This document shows, one piece after another, positions 24,101 through 37,480 of a DNA stretch of 64,000 nucleotides. Each line of letters begins with the position of its first letter. The first letter of the stretch is position 1. Below the pieces are notes generated by a model. The model worked only from the letters and a program-made list of their open reading frames with translations. It did no database searches and was not told the DNA's origin. The position numbers were made by a program, and so were the translations under genes. Location: assembly GCA_950295325.1 (NCBI GenBank), contig OX485806.1, forward strand, positions 23,934,001-23,998,000, given 5' to 3'. The stretch is from Polytrichum commune (lineage: Eukaryota; Streptophyta; Polytrichopsida; Polytrichales; Polytrichaceae).

Positions 24101-27100
24101 CTGTTTTAGTCTTTTTTTTTAATAAATGCTGCAGTATACAACTTTTTGTGTGGTTACCCTGAGCTTTGGGGGACTTGGATTGTGGTATATATCATCTGTA
24201 GAAAACACATGTAGTTTATGCTTGGACTTCAGTAATGCAAGTTCTCAGTCAATCCTTAAGGGTTTGAGGTCACAGGTATGGAGTAAGATCTTAGATAGCT
24301 GTGGGGCCATTAGGCTCCAACAAATATCTAATGTGCTCTTGTATATTTCTAGCCCTTATGCAACTATGAACCTAATTTGAATTTACCTTTCTATCTATTA
24401 AAATCCTCTACTGCATTACACAATGTGTGCTACATAATTTCAGATGTCAATTCAGCTGTAAATAGTAAATTTCAGGCTATAAAATAGTTCACTGCATTTC
24501 CACCTTTTGAATGGATGAGTTTATGTGGGCAGGGGAAAGCTTAAGCCTATTTGAGTGGGCTAGATTTGAAGACTTGTTTAGCTCATTTCTATATATAGTA
24601 CACTTGGTCACCATAGTTAGTATGGTTGAATCTTTTTGCTTGCTACACTCAATAGTCCTATTAGTGTGTGGAAAATTAGCGTGGGCCACACTAATTTCTA
24701 GGTGAGGCGGAATTAACCTGGGTCCAAGACCCTGGTATTCCCCTAAGTCTTCATTAGGACTTTCGACCAACACATTGAATTTTAGTTATAGGTCAAAAGT
24801 AGCACAAAATATAATTATGACCCACATTGTTTCTAAGGAAACAATCAATGTGGCCCATGGTGATTTTTTACTTCAAATGTAGTGTTGGTTGAAAATCAAT
24901 GTGGCCTACAGTAATTCTCATGATGAGAATTGATGTGGGCTCTAGAAAATTACTGTGGCCCACAGCAATAGGACTATTTAGTGTACTTGTGGCATGTTGT
25001 GCCAAAGATAGGTTAAACCCGTATTTGCAATTCCACAGGATTTTAATATAATATCATTTAAAAACCTCAAACATGGATTACGTTATTTTGTACTTCACAG
25101 TATGAATACAACTTATACTTACATAGAGTGCTTGATGGTGTGGTTTTATGCAGGAAGTAAACCTTTACTTGTTCTTTTATATATTTATTTATTTATATTT
25201 GTACTTCAGGGAAATAACTTATCTCTCCTGGTTTACTTGTGCTGAAATTGAGGTCTTGGTATACATATTAGACAACAACTTGCTTGAGTCTGTCCATTGC
25301 CTCTGGAGACATGGCAGAAACTCAGACAAGGATATTATAATCATATAGATGTTAATGTTTAGGCCATTTGTAATTTCTCTCAGAAGCCTTTCGTCTGAGA
25401 CCAATATACTTGTCAAAAGGCACCTTGGACCTTTAAGGCCCAGAGACCATGGAGGTATCAATCTTTTTTATAATGTGTTCTGAGAATGTGAAGGCCATTT
25501 TTCCAGTTTTAATTAAATCCTAACAAAGATCAGTTTCATCCGTCTTCAGTCTTGCACATGATCATACATTAATAGTCATGATATTCTATCAAATACTTTT
25601 GCTTCTCATTTGTGACCAGTGCCATGTAAATTAGAGTTTTTTGACTCTTGTTTCATTGAAAAGATACACAAGAAAATTTTGAAGAATATTGTTTCAAATT
25701 ACCCAAATTCAAGATCATTTGTACTAATCGATTGAAGTTGAAAGCATCATTCCTTACTCATAAGTTGTGTGGAAAATTACAGAAACAAATTTTTATCAAG
25801 GGCCTCTCCAAAATAGTTTTGTAATCCTCATGCTTTAGTTAATCTAACCGAAACTAAATATGTCTGGGCATTTATGGGTTGTGATCATGGGTGCTTATCA
25901 TCTAGAGATATTCTTGTGTTGTAGATTAATTTCTAGCAGGATGATGTTTCTGATGTATTTTATAGGTCCTTCATCAGGTAGATTCAGTAGGCAGATTCTG
26001 AGGTTTGATTTGGCCCACATTTGATTCATGGATATCTGTTCTTTATGTACAAATGAGGTGGTTATTGAGGTAGCAGGAAAATGTATTTTTCTGGTGGGGC
26101 TCCTGAGTCATCTTCTTTTCCTGCTGATGTTTTACAGATTGAAGCACTGCACAAGGCATTCAATGCGCGATCAGAGGGGACTAGAGTTAGTCACACAACA
26201 CACAAGCTGGCAATGGTAAGATTTGAACTCTTACATTTTTCCTGAAAGAAAAACACTATTTATGCAACTTTGAAGGAATGAATATCTGTGAGGACTCCTT
26301 CTATCAACATTCTATCAAGGACATATGGTCTATTCTGTGCAGGGGGCTTTTGCTCTTGAGGATGCCATGTTAAGAGGAGCACCGATAGAAAGAGAAGTCG
26401 AGCTGCTGAGGCAAGCGGCTGGTGGGATTGGAAACGATGAGCTTTTAGATGTGGCCCTTCAGTCTTTGCCAGAGGGGATACTCAAAGAAGGAACATTGAC
26501 TCAAAGTCAGCTTCAGGATGAGGTAATTTTACCTTCTGTCTGGTTCTTCCAGCAGCTAGAAAGTGTAACCTTACTCTATGTTAAAAAAAATATTGAAGTC
26601 TTATGCATGGACGTATGCGCACATTTGAATCATATTACAGCTGTCTCATTACTCATTGATACTATTGGTGAAGATGATAGTTTAAAATAAGGTGGATCAA
26701 GTCTTAGAATAGATACTGAAGTTGTAATGAAACAATTTGTTAGTTGATTTACTGTTATGGGGCACTCCCAAGGGGTGATGCCGGGGATTTGTTTTTTGCC
26801 TGGTCGAATACCTTGGGCATAAAATAACTTCTTGCTGATAAAGCAGCTGATTCTTTGTTATGTATGCACTCATCTGCAGTTTGAGTCAATTCAAGGCCCC
26901 TTGAGGCAACTGGCGCTTATACCTAGGGGACAAGGTGGTCTTCTAGCACATGCTGTTGCCAGTGCTGTTGCAGCCATTAAGGTATTACACTTATAGCTGA
27001 TTGAGCTATTTGCATTTGTTTGTTTGTCATGTGCATGTTTCTTCAGATTTTTGAATCTGAGATGATCTCTGGATCCCCATTTTGACTTTTCTTGAATATC

Positions 27101-27617
27101 TGGCACGTATGATATTAGATTCTTGTGCAAGGTATAAATGACATCATCAATATGCTCCTTTATGATACTACTTTTCATGTTTGAAGGAGTTTTGAATATG
27201 TGAAATATGCACACTACTGAACAGTGGGAATTGGGTAAGGGATGCACATGAGGTTTGAGGGAGATGTTTGTGAAGTTTTCTTGTGTGCTGCCACTTTTAG
27301 GGTTCAGGGTTTGAAGACTAATTTAATCTATCACAATACTATTTCTCAACTACATTAAATTGGAGAAATGTTTGTATCAGGTCCGCGAGGGTGTTGGACG
27401 TGATGGAGTTGAGTCTATGATTGCGACAGTGGAAAAGTGCCTTGTAAGTGGGCAGCTGTCAGAAGCAGCTAACATTCTCGAGAAGGGGGTCAAAGGGACA
27501 AAAGCCGAAGTATTTGTTTTAGATTGGGCACAGAAGGCACGCATGAGGGTTATTGCTGAGCAAGCATTGACCCTTGTTCAGGCCCATGCTATTGCGACTG
27601 CAGCGGGCCTTGCATAA
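18196..27617 (+). CDS. MIC60: MICOS complex subunit MIC60 (mitofilin), 13 exons
   Basis: Exons: 18196-18378, 20033-20147, 20824-21182, 21324-21887, 22156-22254, 22655-22792, 23044-23121, 23312-23404, 23741-23860, 26138-26215, 26343-26522, 26880-26981, 27381-27617. All have GT-AG borders and join in frame to 781 residues (plant MIC60 is about 650). An Arg-rich presequence (LLRRRVLTLLVKHRLR) suits mitochondrial import. One transmembrane helix (about 102-122, KIAKVGAVAVTVAAVTWVAY) anchors it in the inner membrane. An acidic, low-complexity stretch (220-440) and a coiled coil (about 450-583) follow, then the mitofilin C-terminal domain (584-781) with GAFALEDAM, ILEKGVKGTKAE and AEQALTLVQAHA. MIC60 holds cristae junctions and contacts outer-membrane complexes. 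The long acidic exon 4 explains the extra length. Eleven of twelve introns are phase 0; the second is phase 1. Confidence 0.9.
18369..19385 (+). repeat. Tandem duplication in MIC60 intron 1, copying the exon 1 donor
   Basis: Unit A (18369-18720) starts inside exon 1 with TATGTTAAGGTATGTTG and ends after AGTTTTGTCAATTTCCAGTGAG. Unit B (18722-19385) starts with the same TATGTTAAGGTATGTTGG and ends with AGTTTTGTTAAATTTCTAGTGAG. The shared middle (CCGTTAACC...TTGATGTAGGTAGCTGAAG) is at 18507 and 19168. Unit B also holds about 300 bp of extra sequence (about 18790-19150), probably a later insertion. The last codons of exon 1 and its splice donor are therefore present twice. Confidence 0.8.
24646..24983. 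mobile_element. MITE in MIC60 intron 9, TA-flanked
   Basis: Inverted ends CACTCAATAGTCCTATTAG (left) and CAATAGGACTATTTAGTG (right), extending inward as GTGGGCCACA..AATTT.CTAG on both arms, with TA dinucleotides on both flanks (24644-24645, 24984-24985). The inside has nested palindromes such as CCACATTGTTTC...GAAACAATCAATGTGG and ATTCTCATGATGAGAAT. About 338 bp, non-coding. It sits within the 2.3-kb intron 9 and does not disturb any exon. A right-end relic of this family is at about 3666. Confidence 0.7.
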
Positions 27618-29452
27618 CCTTGTCCATTTCATTTGGGAATTTTCTCCTTCAATTTCAAAACTGAAGATTCTTAGCCATAAAGCTGCCCATTGCTGTTGAA
27701 CAGTCTGTTCATGGACATGGTTAAAGAATTTTGTGGAGTGGGGAAATTAAATTTGGCATTTTGATACTCATAAAAGAGGGTGCCGTAAGAAGTGCTTCTA
27801 GTTTGTTCAGTACTTTTTGTCCTGCCTACCTCCATATGAAAAACTTCAACAACCTTTGAAAGGATATGCATTTCCTGTTGATAGTAACTTGAGATACTCC
27901 ATAATTGTTGGGAATTTTTGACAGCAAGTTTTTGTTTGAGTGTGAAACGTTTCAGATAACAGACTTCAGTGGAGTGTCATAATGGCATAGCTTGTGTGCC
28001 TACTATCCCCTGCATGTTCGAAAACACCCTTCTCGAAACGGGAGTTCTGTAGGCCAAGGTGAAAGAATTTTGGTCTTGACGTGTGCCTAATCTTGGGGAG
28101 CTTGGTTTCAAGGTTGCTCCCTCTTTTTTGGGTAGAAATGTCCAACCCCATGAACATGTATTTGGTTTCTGAAGTGTCCATTAGATGACAGCTATTGCCA
28201 GCAATAAGCTGAAATTAAACAGTTGTGATCTGACATGTAGATGCCTTGATAAAACTAAATTTATACAAGCCCATGGAATATCATGTCTTCTCATTGTGAA
28301 CCAGAATATGCTCATGGCCCACTTACACTGTCCCAAATGCCCCTTGTATTTCTTACTGTATTTCTCCCACATTGTCTGGGGAGGTTTGGGCACAATCAGT
28401 TGAGATGATGTTGATATGTTTTGGTTTTTCTTTAATGATTCAAGGTGTATTCTTTAGATTCCTTTAAAATGATTGACAGTCTTGAACTTGAACTGGTCAT
28501 TTCTCAAACTCAACTAGCGCATCTGGAAGTAGTGGTCGGATCTGCTTGTGTGTAGATCTCAGCCATGGTTTTCTTCTCAGTAGGACTGTATGAATTAGAG
28601 TCATCAATATGGGCCTGAAAGAACCACTGTTAAGCTCTCTCCCCTTTGTCCCCGAGATATTTGGTCCTACATTCAGTTTGAGATGATTAGCAATCCCAAA
28701 TCAAGCGGCAACCTTTTTCTTTCCAAGTTTTGGAGCTCATATGATTAGCTTCATTGTCAAAGTGATGATGCTCTTTCTTCTTAAGGGATCCTATTGGTCC
28801 CCATAGTTAAATAATCAAAATTTTCACAAATGTTTATGGCAAGAGGAAGTTTTTATGTATGAGCTTACCTCTCACTGATCCATGTTAAAACCTATAGGTT
28901 TGTGTTGATTCATTTCAAATGTTGTTCACTAGGGTAATTCGGAGTCTTAAAGAAAAAGTTGGTGTCTTCATTTCAAATTAGTAACCTCCTACTTCCATAC
29001 TATTTCAGGGCGGTGTAGTTGGCTGAGTGAAAGCTATGCTTGCATGTACAAGTTCTCCCTTGTCATAATTTTAACATGTTTTTATTCTTATATTGAATGT
29101 GAAAACATTTATTAATAGTTTTAGTATAATTAGGAAGTTCTATTCTTGTATTAAGTGCATCTATATAAGATTCGTAGTTCATGAGATCTGGTACAATTTA
29201 TGGAGAAGGGTTTTTTATACAATTAAAACTCATAATAAACTAAATGTATGCCACATTATTCCATGTACTAAGCGGAAGCTATCTACTTTATGTTAGCTAC
29301 TTTAATCTTCATTTTCCATAGTTTCATTTTCATCATCTGCAACAAAATAGTCTGTGTTTTACGCACAACATTTGTCTACTAGTATTTGTCCACTAATATT
29401 CATGTAGAAGTCTTCTTTAGTATGAATCTATTTCTCACTGCAATGTAATGCT
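27618..29452 (+). other. 3' region of MIC60 and following intergenic DNA
   Basis: Nothing coding is seen. Transcript end is not fixed; several weak AATAAA-like strings exist. The open frames at 27671-28403 overlap on both strands and match nothing. Confidence 0.4.
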
Positions 29453-29730
29453 TCAACCAACCTTGTTTTTCCAATTATCATAGGAGGTTAATCTCAGCTC
29501 ACTCAAATAAAATTTCAAACATTTTTGAATGTATGATTTTCTAGTTTTTCTCCCTGCAATCCACTTTTTCTTATCAATTGCTTCTTTTAGTGCCTTGATT
29601 CTAGGAATCCGTTTGCATTTAGCAATGAGGTCCAAAAGGACCTCATTGTCTTCTAGTCTTTCTAATTTAAAAATGCTTACATCTCCCACACCCCAATCTC
29701 GATACCAAGCTACTTTTAAGGTATGGTTTA
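29453..29730 (-). pseudogene. Unidentified coding-like fragment
   Basis: On the - strand a frame reads from about 29730 (AWYRDWGVGDVSIFKLERLE) into a Lys-rich helical stretch (CKRIPRIKALKEAIDKKKW) and stops at 29453. Composition looks like real protein (charged, helical, few low-complexity runs), but I do not recognise the family. Upstream of AWYRD the frame is closed, so this may be one exon or the remains of a transposon gene. There is no other support. Confidence 0.25.
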
Positions 29731-32700
29731 ATGATTATAACAAAAAGAGGTTTTGCAAGAGCAACTTTGCCTTCAAGTGCATTTTTTAGTTTATTCCACT
29801 TCTTCTTTGTAGTTCACAACTAATCACGTTCATATTGCCACTCTTATTTTCAGTTCTGCTTCAAACAATCTTCAAGAACAAATGCATTCATCTTCTAATG
29901 GTCTTGCTTCTTTGGACCACCTTTCTTGTTGATGGATGATTCCCTTAACCATGAGGAATCTGAAGGTCATGTTTCTTTTTCATGTGTTGTACATCATGAT
30001 ATGGCCTTAATATCTTGTAGTTTTTTTATGTCAACAAAGAGTAACAATCGTGTGCTTATTTTTTTTGGCACTCTTTCAATTGCCATATATTACAGTGAGT
30101 TCACGATGAAGGTATCAGACAATTGGTACCTATTTAAAAGAACCTCACCAAATCTATTGCTCTAGAATCTTACCAACTCATGCGGGGATGCAAAAAACTA
30201 CCCTATCGAGACACGAGAGGTTGGATCTCAAAACTTGTTGAGGCAACACTATTGTTGGTTAATTACATCCAATTTGAGACTTGGTTTTTTGAGTTTGGAA
30301 TTGAACCGCTTATGGTGATTGAGTTTGGAATTAAACCGCTTACGGTGATATATGACTCGAGTATAGGTATTAATAAAGAGTAGTGACCACATAAGGCCCA
30401 AAAATTATGAGAAACGACAATCTTTGTCATTGGCAATTGGTAATCGGATGCTAACCATATGTAACTCTAATTTTGCAATGCACATCTTGCAACCTTAATT
30501 CACATGCATGTAAAAGCCTTTTCTTAGAGTCATTAGTACAGTAGATGCATGGCGTTCACTTTGGAGACTTTAATAGAGAATTTCACAACCAAACCCTTGC
30601 TATGTGTTTGAAGCTCAAGTATTTCGGAGCTAGGGTACAAAACAATATCTTCAAAATACAACTTCTTTAAAAGCATTCCTACAAGTATGCCAAGTGCAAG
30701 CAAATACACTACAAACCCTAATTTGGCAACACTTGACATTCATTTGAGACCCTAATACACCACAACACTAATTTTGCATTACACATATGCAACCTTGATT
30801 TTACAAAAATATCAAGAACTATGCTCACATGTAAAAGATAGAGGCATAAATTGATGTAGAAACTAAATGCTCAAATCAATCTACAATAAAGGTAGTAGCA
30901 GCCATACCGGAGAAAAGTAGGGAGAAAACGGATTCATAGTGAAGAAAGGGAAAATTAAAAGTAGGGAGATTGACGTAAGTCAAGTGGGTCCCATCCACGA
31001 CTCATCCACACACACTCTGTAGCTCCACAATGTCATCCGTCGCATGTACCAATGTATTGGTTGTTGTGCCCATGCCGGTGTAAACGTATGTCATGTATCC
31101 AAGCTTTGAAGGATGATTATTAACTTTGTGTAAAAGTGACTCCTACGGAAACTGTAAAATGCTTGTCTCTATAATTAGCTCTCAAAGTCATTTGAGCCAA
31201 TGACGCATGATCATTTTGCATGCAAAGTCTCTCTCCATATACATATATAATGACTCACACACAAAATATATATCAAAACCCCTCGTTGCCCATGATTGAT
31301 TATGAGAGAGAGAGACAACCCTCAAAAATACTTTGACCCTCTATTCTCAAGGAAGGTTAACATAACATTCTTCAGTCCCTAGGCATTGTTTGGTGGGGCC
31401 AAAATTTAGGGGCAAAGATGTCAACAATTATCTTTAAAAGTGTGAATCTTAGCTTAACATCATACTTATTTTGATTCAAGGGAAGGCGATTGGTATCGTT
31501 GCAAGAGGTATAATTAGCCAAGGAAGTTGGTTTAAGAGTGTGGAAAGAGAAGGACCTCCCCCCCTCTGAAGGATCTTAGGAAGGGGGTTAGAGCGTTACC
31601 TCTCTCTTAATAATCGTTGGGCTTTGTGGTTGGAATGAGCATGTGGTCTAGTGAACCTGAAACCTAAAGAAGTTGATTATTGGGATAATTTTTCTTGGGT
31701 GACCATAGGAGTTGTTCTAATTGCTTGTGCATATAATATAAGTTGTATTTTCATACACTTACCATAGATACTTGTTAATCCACCGCGACAAATTTTATGG
31801 ACACCTATATTTTGGATGGTATGTGGTTAGGTGTGGCCTATCTTAAAACATACATATTTAACAAAGAAGAAAGAAATATGTGCTCAAAATTTGTTAATCC
31901 ATTCTAAACTCAATAAGCAACATGACTGGAGACTTATATGACCCACTTAATGAGCATGAGAATCTTCACTTTGACGATGAACTAGATATACATATGAGCT
32001 CCAAAAACAACGACGAAAATGGCTACATGTATGATTTGGATTTGCTAATCATCTCACAGTAATTGAGTGTTTCGTATTCTATGAGAACTGGGTGCAAGAG
32101 GAAGAAAAAAACGGTGTGTAATGCCTGCTTACCTTTACTTAACCTAACCTAATTTGGGTGCATTAAAGTGTTGGTGTGGACTTCGGTTTGTGGAGCTAAA
32201 AAATATAATAATTCTCAGGAATTTTGTGCATGTTAATTGTTTGTCCAAGTAGCTTATTGACTGGGTGGTCTCAGGCTTGCTTGAACACACTGCCAATTAT
32301 TGAAGGCAATTGCAGGGGTCGCCAGCTGTATACATGCATGTATATTATTTTCTTGGACAAATTCAGCATTGAGGTATATATATATATATATATATGTGGG
32401 CCTTACTATGTGCTCACAATTCGTAATCGGACACCTATGTTTATATTTGACTGGTAGTATTTGTTCAAACAAGTCTTGTTGTAAAGAATGGACACCAAAA
32501 AGACATGTGTTACGTTAAGATTGATCATGTATGTGCTTGAAATTTTGATAACCATTTTAGGTTCAGTAGGGAGCATCACAATTGGTCAGAGGGTCTTTGC
32601 GACCACGTGATCAACAGAGTGGAGATTTTATCACTTTGATCTCTATAACTTTTGCATTCAATTTCGAGGGTGATGTTCATAACACCTACTGAGGGGGAGG

Positions 32701-33136
32701 GCAAAGAATGAAAACGTTGAATACTATTGTAGAGCTTGGATTCTACCTTGATAACCCCTATGTTGGGGTGAGAAACCCAAATCAAACTATTGAACTTAAA
32801 TTAGGATAATTCAACAACCAACCTATATGAGGCATGTTTGGTTTTGTTTTGTTTTTTTTAATAAGAAAATTATGCCTTTACCTTCTCGGTAGGTGTCATG
32901 AACCAAACCCAAATTTTGATTCTAAAACTTGGGATAACAATCCGACGTGATTCATCAAAATTGCTAACCTAATCAAACGATTCTCAATCCAATCCAACGG
33001 TCACAATAGAGCCATATAAGTACCATTATATTCTTGACGTTTCATCAACCTCGATCGGGGAACACTGTTTGAGGTGATAAGAGGCCTTTTGAAGGTTTTT
33101 AACTAACACTTGCTACCCAATGGAAGGGGAAAATCA
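29731..33136. other. Intergenic, nothing recognised; short duplication and (TA)n
   Basis: No gene supported. A 29-base direct duplication (GAGTTTGGAATTGAACCGCTTA / GAGTTTGGAATTAAACCGCTTA words) is at about 30291-30350. A (TA)n microsatellite is at about 32376-32396. The remaining open frames are short and conflicting. Confidence 0.45.
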
Positions 33137-33490
33137 ATTGCTAGTTACAGATGAACTGGGTGAGGGGTTGATCTCACCGGCCACTTCTGGCATCATCCAT
33201 CGGCATCCCCGATTATAATAATGTGAAAAGTGGTGGGCCAACATCAATTTCTTAATAAATTCCCAACAATTTCATAGTTGAAACCGGATGGAAACGTTGG
33301 TGTGATTAGGACATGAGTTTCAAAAATAACCAGTTGAAGTTTAAGACTTCAAGATAACTACTGATCATTTTAGAGGAATTTAGAAAATATACCTCAAATT
33401 AATAAAGTAAGCCGAAACATGTCAACATGTAGTTCGTTGGACTCGGAAACACTAGGATCTCAACCAATTATGCCCAACAATCTCCGTAGA
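33137..33490 (+). repeat. Dispersed repeat, copy 1
   Basis: Shares ordered words with 35363-35565: TAGTTACAGATG, AAATAACC.GTTGAAGTT, GACTTCAAGA, ATCATTTTAGAGGAAT, ATATACCTCAAAT, and CACTAGGATCT..ACC. This copy contains an extra block (about 33175-33315) between the first two words. Non-coding, family unknown. Confidence 0.6.
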
Positions 33491-33644
33491 CATTGTTGTT
33501 GCCTTAGGTGTTGATGACGTGGCCAAAGATATCCACTCTTAGCACACAAGGCTATGCTCTTGGGGCTCAATTCATTGAACTCCGGAGTGCAACTCACGCA
33601 TCTCATTGGATATTGACTAGCTTATGTCCTGGACGCATTCCTCT

Positions 33645-33788
33645 ATAACATTACTCAACTGATGAGTTGTGTTTAGTTGTCATAACTTTAAATTTAGTGT
33701 GAAGCATTGGAATTCTGGCATTTGGTGGCTTTATTCTTGAATCTATTGCCGTGCCCATGAACACAACTCATCAACTAAGTAATGTTAT
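33645..33788. mobile_element. Short MITE with about 30-bp inverted ends
   Basis: Left end ATAACATTACTCAACTGATG continuing AGTTGTGTT; right end AACACAACTCATCAACT continuing AAGTAATGTTAT. The arms are inverted copies with a few differences. About 144 bp, non-coding. Target duplication not clear. Confidence 0.65.
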
Positions 33789-34240
33789 GTCATTTTTTTG
33801 GGTCATTATTGCCTTGCTTAAATGACTGATTATGTTGCACTCCTCGAGTATTGTGGGTGTAATTCGATTCGTTTCATGTTCTCCGATTTTTGGTGATTAG
33901 ATACACGCAATGTAACGTGTGTTGCATTACCAAATCTATGATGAAGCATAAGCGAAAAATCAAATGAAAATTGGACTTCTCTTGATTTAAGCATGATTAT
34001 CAAAAGTGCATTTTCAAAAATAAAATTAACACTTAGGTTTTCCCCATTGTGTTGATTGTCAAGTCTAGAGTGGTTCATAAATTTTGAGCACGTAGCTCAA
34101 CATGTGCCTTGTCGGGATATGTTCTATGATCTAATTTAATCATGCAAAACTCAAATAAAGGTGTGTGATCAAGATATATATATCTAAATATTGTTTGCGT
34201 ACTTTGCATATCACTTTTCAATACACTAGCTTATTTATTT

Positions 34241-34803
34241 AATGTGGCCCAAAATATTCATCATTGACCCACATAAATTGTATTGCACTCACTAGGTGGC
34301 AACTAGAGAAGGTGTCATATGACACTTGATGCTACATGAGAAGCTGTGGAGGCCACTCTAAATAACATGGCACACCAATTTTAATACCACATTGAATCAT
34401 ATATTTAGTGTAGCCACCCCCAATCAACGTCATTGCAATAACAATCGTGAGTTGATTCCATGCAGTGCCACTACACTGTAAATATGAATTAATGTGGTCC
34501 ACACTATTCATTATTGACTTGCATGACTGATCTTGGAGTCACTGGGAAGGTGGCATGGGACACTTACTACTACATGACATGTCATTGAAGGCCATTCTAA
34601 TCAACATGGCACATCACTTTTAATGCCACATTGTACCAAATATTGAGTGTACTATGGCCTATAGAACCGTGGCAGGAAGGTACACTCAACATTTGATTCA
34701 ATGTGGCATTAGAATTGATGTGCCATGTTGATGAAAGTGGCCTTCAATGACTTGTTTTGTAGCAACAAGTGTCCAATGCTACCCTCGTTGATTGCTACCT
34801 AGG
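34241..34803. repeat. Three-copy direct-plus-inverted repeat cluster
   Basis: A unit of about 165 bp appears at 34241-34412 (+), 34491-34652 (+) and, incomplete, inverted at 34681-34803 (-). All share AATGTGG, GTGGCA, GACACTT..TGCTACATGA, GGCC..TCTAA..AACATGGCACA, TTTTAATGCCACATTG and a terminal TATT.AGTGTA. The second and third copies face each other around about 34666 and could fold into a long stem. No coding potential. Confidence 0.75.
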
Positions 34804-35362
34804 AAATTTGAAATCCTTTACGTGTTCGTGGATGAGCAATTGTGGGCCACACCAAAACAAAAAGTATAATGTAGTTAGCTAAGGTAGGGTACGCATGTAG
34901 GGATAAGTTTTCACATGTCGTTTGTGTAGGGAGGTCAATGGACTTACACTTTGTACATGCACGAAAGTGAACCTATCTAAATTATCTCAAAAATCACAAG
35001 CAAAATTTCAATCATAGCAAGCATAAATTTAAATTGACTAATAGGGAGGTTTAAGCTCATATAAATGACTTAGACTCAAATACATGTCACACATATCTAA
35101 CCACCATTGTCAAATATAGATTTTTTAAAACTTCCTTGTGTTAGTAGGTTATGCTAAATATGGATCGAATTTATTGCATCAAAAAATTCAATGCTTGTTG
35201 GAGGTTCATACAAATCATCACATAACCGTGTAATCACACCCCCGCTCCTTGAAGGGTTAATGTCTACATTGGAATGTGCATTGAAGATGCCTTTGTGAAT
35301 AGGTTGAATCTTTACCCATACAAATTATCTTGGGTCAAAATCATATTACAAATGAGAACCGG

Positions 35363-35565
35363 CGGTTAGTTACAGATGCACCGGTTGAGTTTGAGAAATA
35401 ACCGGTTGAAGTTGGAGACTTCAAGAGGATTACCAATCATTTTAGAGGAATCTATAGAAGAATATATCTCAAATGAATGAAAGCAAAACCGGAAGATGTC
35501 AAACATGTAACCGGTTGGATTTAGAATCACTAGGATCTTGACCGACTATGCCCAAAAACTTCCTT
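35363..35565 (+). repeat. Dispersed repeat, copy 2
   Basis: Matches 33137-33490 in ordered words (TTAGTTACAGATGCACC, AATAACCGGTTGAAGTT, ATCATTTTAGAGGAAT, ATATATCTCAAAT, CACTAGGATCTTGACC). The word ACCGGTTG recurs several times. Non-coding, family unknown. Confidence 0.6.
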
Positions 35566-35646
35566 CCCAGGCACTGCTTCACACTCTTGGTATTACTCGG
35601 GGCTAATCGGTTCTTTTGTACTTGATCTACCACCCCTGACCTGGTA

Positions 35647-35846
35647 TACTAAATATGATATTTTGTGTGACTTGTTGTTCGGAGTTACATGTTCCTATAT
35701 CATTTTACTATTGGTGTACTTTTTTATCAAATAAAAATGTCCAAACAACCAATTCAACCATGGTTGGTAAAAATGACATATACAATAGACAATTATAGCA
35801 TTGCATGATTCTAATTAGTAAGTCACACTAAATATCATATTTAGTG
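35647..35846. mobile_element. MITE family B, copy 1, TA-flanked
   Basis: The ends are inverted copies: TACTAAATATGATATTTTGTG on the left and CACACTAAATATCATATTTAGTG on the right, each arm itself a near palindrome, with TA on both sides (35645-35646 and 35847-35848). About 200 bp. A second copy is at 59647-59870 with the same internal words (GTTACATG/TTTACATGATG, CTTTTTACTATTG, TAGCATTGC). Family unnamed. Confidence 0.7.
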
Positions 35847-35848
35847 TA

Positions 35849-37480
35849 CCTCCATTACCAATACTTCACCTTGACCCTCCCGCGGCCGACTAGTAGCTAG
35901 ACTTCCACTACCAAACCGGCTTGTTTAGTGGCCCCAACTATGGCTTTATTGCTTACCGGTCATTCCGAGATTATCGTTTGAGTGAGTATTTCCTTCTCTT
36001 CTACGGGGCCTAACCTATTTCCTAATGCTTAGGTATCTACGTCCCAAAATCCCACATTATTAATCAACTCTCCATCCTAAAATGCCAGTAATTCAGCTAT
36101 TACTACTCTACTACCTTGAGTTCATCATTCCTTCCTTTCTTCTCTAAGCAAGGTCAACAAACCAAGATAAGTAAGGATTATCAACTCCATTAGACATACT
36201 ACCTTATGCATTCGTGCACTCCTTGAGGTACAAAGTACGTGCATTCTTTTAATAGTCATTCAACTTCCACACAAGGTCCTAGACTAAAGCCTCATGACTA
36301 TCCACACCTTCACACAAGATGGTAGCCTTCACAAAATTGTTCGATCCAAAATGGTCACACCTCATCGGTGTTCCTTTTCCCTCAAATACTATGTTACTTG
36401 TCCTATCTTTAATCTCATCTTGTCTTAAGCATTCCTTAAACAATGGTTCCCCGTTCATAGAACCTTCTACCTTATCGTTATCCAACTCATTCTCCCAAAC
36501 CCCTATCCATAACCATGTATACTCTTACTTTGTGCGCTTGTGAGACTCTTTAACATTCACATGTACTTATGACGAGCATGGTGTTTGCATGGAGCGTGCA
36601 TGGAGGACATACAATGGACCAATCATTATTAATGGGCATTTGCCCAACGTATATGTCAAAGAAGGGTACAAAAGTGTCCAAAACAAAAGTATTTGAGATT
36701 TGATATGCATTATGAGCGGACACTAGGTCTTGAGGTCTACTTACATGTGTGTGCAAACTATATTGATACTCTCCTTTCAGTTTTAATTGACCTAAAACCT
36801 AGGATTGTACTTGCTTGTAAGGTTTTGTTTTCACTTTCGATTGTGGAGGCTGTGTGGCTTAAGTATGGGGATCACACTGTTGGTGGCAATCTCGAATACA
36901 CAACTCCTGTACTATATGGCCTTGATTCCAATCACATATATTGCATTTTAGTCCAATCTTGAGTGATATAAATGCATATTATTGTAGGAAACTCTTGTAG
37001 CCCTTCTATCAAGGAATCCAAAAATGTAATTATATAGAGGAAATGAATATTCCTTGAAGCATATAATTCCATTAAAACCTAATTATATGAGTTTTTTTAA
37101 TACATGTACCATATAGGGCAAGCTACCCAAATTTTTGGGCTTTTCAATAATAAAAAAATAAATTTATCTTCATTATTAAAAAATTGCCAATGACTTTTAA
37201 TTTTAATTGGAGGCAACTACTCATGTGGATCTTTTAAAAATAGACAATTTACAAGGTTAAAAAAATTTGTTTCAAAATTTTTATATATGTTGTGGAGTTT
37301 TTTTTTGGTTTTTTTAAAATAAATATGCAACCCAACTTTTTCTACATCTTATTTAATTTAATCTAGTCTTCACTCAACTTTTTGGTCCTTTGATTTTTTT
37401 ACATTTTTTATATAATTTTTATAAATGCCGTCCTCTAAGCGGTTTTAATGCCGATGCCCCATGTGTATAATATGGGAGTT
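35849..37480. other. Intergenic, nothing recognised
   Basis: No gene or element supported. The T-rich stretch at 37100-37420 may mark the decayed 3' flank of the Ty3/gypsy element that follows on the - strand. Confidence 0.4.
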
